Shown piece after piece: positions 47,601 to 56,600 of a stretch of 64,000 nt of DNA. The notes under the pieces were generated by a model. It was not told the DNA's origin and ran no database searches. It saw only the letters and a program-made list of their open reading frames with translations. Source of the stretch: Gyrodactylus bullatarudis (lineage: Eukaryota; Platyhelminthes; Monogenea; Gyrodactylidea; Gyrodactylidae); contig SSNU01000015.1 in assembly GCA_012064415.1 (NCBI GenBank), positions 1 through 64,000 of the forward strand. The letters are read 5' to 3'. Each line of letters opens with the position of its first letter. Position 1 is the stretch's first letter. The translations under genes were made by a program, and so were the position numbers.

Positions 47601-50600
47601 CTGTATGTCCTAGGCACGTAGAGCTGGCATAAATAAAATAATACGAAATAAAATTAGTCTAGTTGTAGAATCATAAGATGGAGAGTAGAAAATCGATAAG
47701 CTGGATTAAAAAATTTCCATTAAATTTATCAACGATAATAAATACACAGATAAATACTTTTTCCCTTGATCAAATCACACATCATTTTCATAATACTTAT
47801 CAGAGTATGTTAGTACAGAGTCTGTTACAATAAAAACTATTGTGTTTTTATTATTGATTTTACAAATTGACATGTAGCGTTTACTTCTTTTACAAAAAAA
47901 TATGCATTCCTATAAAACTGTTACTATGAGAATAAATCAAGAGTATATTGGGTATTTGTTTTGATTCTTCAGACTGACAGCTACGACTTGATGATCATTA
48001 GACTTGGATGAAATTTCGTAATACTGATGAAACCGCCTGTAATTTTGTTTAAATAATCTTTGAGCTATTTCTAAATCATTCCATCATGTCTGGCTGAGTC
48101 AACTCTTTAAATGATTCTTGTATCACATAAACAAAATTTCGGAAATTTTCAAATTTTGAACGTTCTTAATATTCTCTTGATTTATATTTTTATTAAAAAT
48201 GTCTTAATCTTTTACATTCAAAATCCAATATATGAAAAACTATTAAAATGAAATATTTAAACTATTTATAACTGAATAAAGTTAATAAAATCGAATATAA
48301 TTAACAAAAATTAAAATAAAAAACGTTCAAAACTTGAAAATTTCTGAAATTTTGTTTATGTGATACAAGAATAATTTAAAGAGTTGACTCAGCCAGACAT
48401 GATGGAATGATTTAGAAATAGCTCAAAGATTATTTAAACAAAATTACAGGCGGTTTCATCAGTATTACGAAATTTCATCCAAGTCTAATGATCATTGCTT
48501 TATTACTCCTAACTTATTATGGTTATTTTTTAAAATTTTGCAGAGCATTTTTTGAGTGGGGCTTTCAAGAGTATCACAGACAGACAGATTTTGTGACCTG
48601 ATTTATTAGCAATTTTATTTCATTTTCGAAGCCTTCTGAGCTTTTATTTTTCTAGGAATTCTTGATATATTATGGTTATAAAGAGGCAACGAACTAAAGA
48701 TAGTTAATATGAAGTTGGGAATCTAGGATTTTACAGATATCTCGATTTTTTCATCATGAATCAGAATTAAAAAAATTTTTTTTGGAATCCTACTCATGTT
48801 GTCCACATTTACAATTTGAAGAAAAAAATTCTGAAAAAAATTATTTTTATGAAAAATATGGTCATTTTTCAAATTCCCATTTGGCTCCAAACTCCCATTT
48901 TTTCGAACTTTGAACCGAAAATTTTTATTGATTTGAAATGAGGAGGTTTATCAAAAGAGATTTTTCAGGATCAAGATTAGACAAGAAAATAAATTCAACT
49001 GAATCTTATCTGATGAATAACCTCATTATCGTTTGGGAGCTGAATTTCGATATTTTGATCATTTTCACTACTTGAAAATCAATGAAATTTCGATAACTCG
49101 AAATCTTTCAGTAATTTAACGGTGCTAGTCAGCTTTCTTGTCTAGTCTTGATCCTGAAAAATCTCTTATGATAAACCTCTAATTTTCAAATCAATAAAAA
49201 TTTTCGGTTCAAAATTCGAAAAAATGGGATTTTGGCGCCAAATTGAAATTTGAAAAATGGCCATGTTTTTCATTAAAAAATTTATTTTTTCAGAATTTTT
49301 TTCTTCAACTGGTGAAAGTGGAAAACATGAGTAGGATCCCAAAAGATCTTTAACCTATTCGAATTCTTGATGAAAATATCGTGATTTCTGTAAAAATCAT
49401 AGATTCCCAGCTTCATATCAACCAACTTTACAAAATATTCCAAAAGAAGGAAGTCAAATGAAATCTGATGAAAAATTATTCTTTTCTGACTATCAATACT
49501 TTATTATCATAGGTCAGACTCTTTTATTGTTCTATTCTCTTATCTGATTGGACAAAACTGATAGGGATCAGATCATGAAAGTATATAAATGGTATTTTGT
49601 TTTTGATAAACTTGTCGTACCACTAAAGAAGGCGTGTGAATACGTTTAGATGACCATGGCTGAGAATTCTAATATTGACTCAGGTTTTAATAAATTTTAT
49701 TATAAATCCCAAAAACAAATCAGATACCCTCATGAGATTGACCAGACAGTTTGGTATCAAACAAAAATGAATACAACTCATCAAGAAAATAAGAAGAGAT
49801 GGTAGATTAAATCTCTATGTAATCGATTTCAGAGTAAAGAAAAAACTAGAATAATTAACAGAAATAATCTCAATAATCTTGTGTAAACTTGCAATAACCA
49901 ATAGCTATACACTGCTACTAAGGTTCTTGTTAGAAAATACACTATTCTAATACCTAGGAAAGGAGTGAATTTATTATTAAATTGTAGATTTATTCTTTTT
50001 CTAATGTTGATAATCTTGAATTATAAAATGTTAAAAAACTTTACAACTCTAAGGTTCAATTATTATTATTATCAATTATTTGCACCCATTAATAATAATC
50101 AGGGTTAGTTCCAAAAAATCACCCCATGAAATTGTTTTTTTCCAAAAATCACCCCGAAAATTTTCAAAAGAAAATACTTTTCATAAATAACAAGCAATAA
50201 TTATATTGAACACTAAATTTCATTACATTTTTTTCAGCTTTTGATTTTTTACGGCTTTTACATGGTCTTCCACGTTTTTTATTTATTCTGTAGCCTTCAA
50301 GTTCTGACTCTTTCAGATTTTCGACGTCACACAGCATGATAATCTCCGAGTAAGCTGCTTTCAAGGAGATTACTTTGAATTCATTTGGAACATATTTTTC
50401 AGGGGGAACTTCTAACTTATTAGCGACGACACACAGATGTTTACAAGGATATCCATTAATCATTGCAAAACTACAAGAGCATTGGAGTTTATTGAAATTA
50501 ACGACTCTTCTTATTTCACTATTGCGATCTTGAGAAACATAAAATAGATCATCTTTATGAGTGGCGAAAATTTGTAAAAACCTAGATTCGCGTAAGTTTT

Positions 50601-53600
50601 TTTCCAGCAAAGGTTCTATCTAAAGTTCCCTTTCAATTTTTGAATAGAAGTTAAGCCGTTCTAAGAATTTATCTGACAATAAATTCATGTACGAAATTGT
50701 GATATTGAATGGATGTTTTTCTCTTATTTTCAATAGACTTGCATTCAATAATTCAGCAAAATTTGAAGCTAAAATCCCAAAGCGTCATTTAGGGAATGTA
50801 AAATTGGCCCAATTTGCAACAGAAATTTCACTAAGATATTCTACAACATTTTTGTAGGTTGCAAAGAGAATTTGGATCATTCAGGTTACACCATTCAATA
50901 AGACTCTCGAATCTTGAATAGCTGTTCAATAAACTATTTTCTTTTGTTTCTGAATTGATTTTCAATGATCTCCAGACGATAACTGTCGATACTGAATTCA
51001 TTTTTGAGAATATTCATGCCATCCTTGGGACGAAACTGCTCAATATTTTGTTGAAAAGGAATTAATATCTGCGAAATTTTTTCCTTTTTGACTACACATC
51101 TCAAAGGTGTACACGTATGACCTTGAAAAGAAGTTAAATAGAATCGTCCATCTTTTCTTGCACTAAAACGTATGAAAGCTTCACAATCTTTGCATTTCCA
51201 AATGTAAGCTTTCTCTGAATTTTTCTTCACTTTGAATGACTTCTGAGTAGCGATTGAGTAGTCCATGACAAAACTTTTCACTTGTTCTTTGGTTTCGTAA
51301 CTGAGACCGATATGAGTAAAAAAGCTGACATTTTCATTGGGGTCGTTCTTTGCTTTGGGGAGATTTTTGGAAAATTTTGGAGAGATTTTTGGAATTAACC
51401 CTAATAATTATTATATTGTGTGTCAAAAAATAGTTGGATAAGATCCATATTTTTTAGATCAAAAATTTCACGCTGATTCCAAATCTGGTCTTAGAATTTT
51501 TATGTTCTCTATTCTGATTGGTTACAAAAACGAGATATAAAAACCTAGCGATTTGATTCAGAAGTGAAGTCCAAACTTTATGAAAGTATTTTCAATCGAA
51601 AGAACGATGAATTTCGTTCTTTACTTTTGAAAACTATGGAATTTATTGTTTTGAAAGTGAGTAACTAAACCTATTATTTCAATTTCCAAAAAACATCTTT
51701 CAATTCTGGCAGTTTATACGAATTTTCCTATACCTCTTTCCTGAATCTTAAAATAAGCAGATTTGAAATATTCTCAAACTGACCATCTAACTCGATTTCT
51801 ATGTTTGGCATAATTAACTTAGTCTGCTTAGATAGAATCCTCTTACTACAAGCAAAAGCACATAGCTACATTCTATCTTTGCTGAAGCGGATAACTTTTT
51901 GTTCCTAATACTTTATTTACGGACGAATGCTTATTATACAAAAAGCTATTCGAGACTTATTGATACTTTTTTTCATTATTAATTGAATAAATATTTTTAA
52001 AAAAGCATTGGACAAGAGTATAGTTCTTTCTAGGGGATCTGTTTGAAAAGGAAAATCGATCAAAAATTTTAAACACGGAGCAGACTAAATCTTTAATAAA
52101 TCCTTGAGTTTATTTGAAAGAAAAAACAGAGCTAAAAATTTTTCTCACCATCAATAGTCTGTTCAGCTTTCTCTGGCAATTCCAGGGGATGAAGAAGATC
52201 TGTTGTGATTCCAGTTGATGAGTAAGATCGTGTCATTAAGCCTTGATTTGATAATCTCCGAGATTCTGGATGTCCGTCTCCTTTTGATGATCTAAGGGAG
52301 ATTTTTAAAAATACAGAATAATAAGATTTTTTCACGTATTTAGGATATTTTGAATCTTTATCCCTTAAAGTCGCAGAGACAGATGACCCATTTTTTGACC
52401 CAAAAACAGGTTATCTTTGTAGCTTTACCAGATAGAGTTCAGAAGATTGCATATTTGAATTCTAGAGGTATGATTCCCCGATAAAAGGGCCCTCTGTGAG
52501 ATGTAATCTGGAAACTAAACAAATTATTCAAACATTTAGAAAATCTTGGTATTATTTTGTTCTTTCTGAGAAATCTAGAGGATTTTAGGTTATTTATTTA
52601 TATTCTCATATTCACATTAGAGAATAGGAACCGAATGAATTTCAGAAATTGAATATTGGCATAAAATTATTGATGAATATGGATTTTGAATCCAATATTA
52701 TATCACTCTTAGATCATAATTGATTGATAGTTCAAAGAAAGTAAATCAAGTCAGTAAGCGGCGAAAAAAATAATTTATTTTGAGCGTAATTGTAGATTTA
52801 AAATCTGGCCAGACTACACCTAGGTAATATGATGATGGGAATTTATGATTTTTACAAATTCGAATATGATTTTTGAAATCTAGATCATGAGATGAAGAAA
52901 AAATTTAGGAAAATCAATTTTTAAAGAAATTAATGCATATTTCAAACCCCGAGTTAGCACCAAATTCCAATTTTTTGTGGAATCGTGATCACTCTATTAC
53001 TTTAAAACCTGCAAAATTTTTCAAATTGGCTCGAAAGATATGACTCGAGATTTGAATTATGTCGTAATTTCCTCCAATTTTTTTTCTTTGAATAAACTCA
53101 AAATGTATATTCATTTTCACGTTTGTAATTTCTCGAATCTGAATTCGAATGCTTTTCAAAATAACAAAATCAAAAGGTTCTCCTCTCAACAACTACTGGA
53201 AATCTTCAACGTTAGCTGAGAGGTTTGTTAAAAGAATAGCGATTTATTTCGTGGCACACTCATCAGCTTCTACATGCCAGATTTATCTATTTACAAGAAA
53301 TGATGAAAATTGATCTGATTTGCCCTTTTTTTGTTCACCTCCTCGGAGGTGAGTGCAACCTTCAACCAGATTCAGACCATGAAAAAGGAACGCGGCGGAA
53401 GGAAACCATCGGTCGGAGAACACCTGAGAGAATGTCCAGAAAAAGTTTCCCCATCAAATTTTGAAATCTTTTAGAAATAACCAGGGAAAAATCTGACTGC
53501 TCTCAAGACAAAAGAGGCTCTTTTCATTGAAAAAGAAAAGCCCAATTTGTGCGTTGAGAAAGTAACTATTAAACCACTAGTCCTACCTAGAACTTGGAAC

Positions 53601-56600
53601 TTCTAAGTAACTTCTTGGAACTTTGAAAACAATAGACACGAATGAAGAGACCAGAGAGAAATTAGCCAATTCCCAACCTTCAACCAGATCCAGACCAAGA
53701 AAAAGGAACATGGTAGAAGGAAACCAAGATCAGATCAAGATAACCAGATACTTTTCTCAAAAATAATACTAATAGAACTTAGGTGATCCATTGACACAAA
53801 TCAAACTCAAACCCTTATTTCTCATAAAATCATGTTTAGCATGATCTATTCCATTAAAAGACCGTATACAAATAGTATACACACGCACATGGTAACTCTC
53901 CTACCATCAAATGTACTCGCATAATACCAACACCCAGAAAACTAAAGAGAAGTACCAAAAGAAGCACACACGCACTCACCTCCGAGGAGGTGAACAAAAA
54001 AAGGGCCAATCAGATCAATTTTCGTCATTTCTTGTAATTTTCTGTGAAAGTTGATGAGTGTGCAATAGGTGAGGATAAGACTTAACGATTCAGAAGTTTT
54101 GATGAAAAATTCCTCTCGAGGTTCTATCCCGATCAAGACAGATCCAGATCTCTAAATTCAAAGGAGTCCCTGTAAATATGGAAGTGGAAGCAATTCTAGC
54201 TTAAATTAGTTGTTATTGAGAGAGCAAATCGATTCACTAAGCTGATGTACTACGATTTTTCAGTCGGAGGCATAAACTTTGAAATGAAAAGCGTATAAGA
54301 AATTCATGTGGAAATTCAGAAATACCTTACCACATTTGTACTTTTCTTGCAAAGTTTTATGACCAATAATTTTCAAAAATATCTAGATTAGAAGGTGATA
54401 AATAAAAAATCTTACTAACGTTCATAAGATGATATTGGAAGAAAAAGATTGAATTTCGGTTGTGTAGCTAAAGAAAACAGACGAGACCCAATTTGTGAAA
54501 AATTCAGATTAAAGACTTCAAGTGTTCCCAGATGTAGCCATATAGTATGGCCTATACAGCTGAAACGGTTCAAATTTCAAAAAGAGTTTCACGGTTTAAT
54601 GTGTCGAATTTCATAAAAATACTTCCAAAAAACGTGATAAAAACTAAAAAAAATTACAATTAAAAGATTTAGAAGCTGAAGCTGACTCTATTTAAATCCT
54701 TTATTCTCTCCAAATTCGACTACGCTGCTGCTCTGGGAATATCTATTGAATCGACCAAAAAGATTGAACAAGTCCAATTTAAATTCCTAAAATCTTGTTT
54801 CGGACCGCAAAGCTATAGAGAATGCCTCAGATTAGCATCTCTTTTTCCCATCTGGATTAGAAGAATCTTGTCATCTATCATACTTTACAACTCAACAATG
54901 TCTAATAGAGCTTCATCGCACAACACAAACCATAGAGGTTACTCAATCATTTTAAATAACATCCTTCCATTGCAAGCGAGACTGAGGATTAATATTGCAA
55001 AAATTCCTTCAGTGAACCTGAAATCAACTTTCTCATAGATCTTGTGCCATCATCCGACGACCTATTCAAAAACTATTTTCTTTAAAAGATTCCATGTATA
55101 TATTGAACATAATACTAATTTTCCAAATAAAAATTTCTATTCTAAAATCTATCACCTACAAACAGGCTTATTTAATGTGATGAACTGACAAGTTTCTTAC
55201 TATTAATTCTCATAGAAGTGTTACAATCTACTGAAATTTTTCTGTCTGAAAACCCCCTCAATTGTTATTTCGCTGATAAAACCTTGCCTTTTATTGAAGA
55301 AGATCTCACAAATTGGTATGAATAAATCTTTCGGTTGAAAAATGAGTATTTTTAACATTGTAAGACCCTACTAAATCTAGAGAAAATTCAATTAGTTCTT
55401 TGCACGACGAGATATGAAGAGCATTTTAATAAGAAAGATTATTATCGATTTGTAATATTAAACTCATGAGTAGGAGTGCTAGAAACTAAAAAGAAAGATT
55501 TCTCATCTTAATTTCAAAAAGTTACTTACGAATGATGATACGTATCGGGAGATGCTGCTCTCGGCACTTCAGGAGATGTTGGATCTGATTTTGTGTTATT
55601 CATCAAATGTACAACTTCAAAGGCCTTTCCGATAGTACTGACAATATTCGTGGCAATCTAAGAATTTTTTTGTAAATCAAATGTATAAGAAATAAAATAT
55701 TTTCCTGACTTATTATATATTATTAAATTTTTAGTTTATTACCATATTTCCTTTGGAAATGTAACTTGTCTTCTCATCAGTACACTGTACAAGATTCAAG
55801 AATTATAGATCTAATTAGAATTGAACGAAACTAGATTATGGTAATATCAGAACCATAGTAGAGGCCTTGAGCAGTCTGGTAATAGAGAGGCAAGCTAGAA
55901 ATTCACTTCAGATGTTAGAAGACAAGTTGAATTTCAAATTATTATTCAACTGCAACAAGTTATATATATGTCATTTTAAATTATTACATCTTTTTGATGT
56001 TCTCGGACAGGAGGAAATTATTATGAAAAACCTTTTTCAATGGAGTTGAAAGTTTACTGTTATTTTTTCGAATGAATTTTGTTGTTAAACTTCATTATTC
56101 AATGTCTAAATTTTGGACAAGAGATGATCTCTAATAAGTTCAAAAAAATAGCCTTTTATTTTGGAGATGATCAAAAACTAAGCATATTTTCCCATAAAAC
56201 TATATGTTTTCGTGTTTTTTATGACATAAAAAATCTCATTTGAAAAGACCAAGGTTTTTCAATGAATTTTACTCAAGAAATGAAAATGTTAAAATTTTTG
56301 AATGGTTTTTCCAATACATGTATTTCGAAAAAAACTCAAATTTTGAAAAAAGTTTCCGTGAAATCAGGAATATTTTGAGGATGAGGAAATAAGATTAGAA
56401 TATGAACATTTTTCATTTTGATTTTGAAAATTTCTCCCTCCCACTTTTTTCTCTACAAGTTTACTTGGTCGTATTTGGTCTGTTATTATGAGTCAACATA
56501 CAATTAAAAATTTTATTCAAAACACAAAGATTAATTCGTTAGATCGAGGCTGAAGAAAACACTCTATATAAGTTCAAATGCGCCTGTGGTTCAACTTATC

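Noticed and set aside
55530..55657. PTB (phosphotyrosine-binding) domain in exon 2 of the ten-exon gene
   Set aside because: Only the final-helix phrase IVSTIGKAFE fits; none of the PTB beta strands are encoded upstream.
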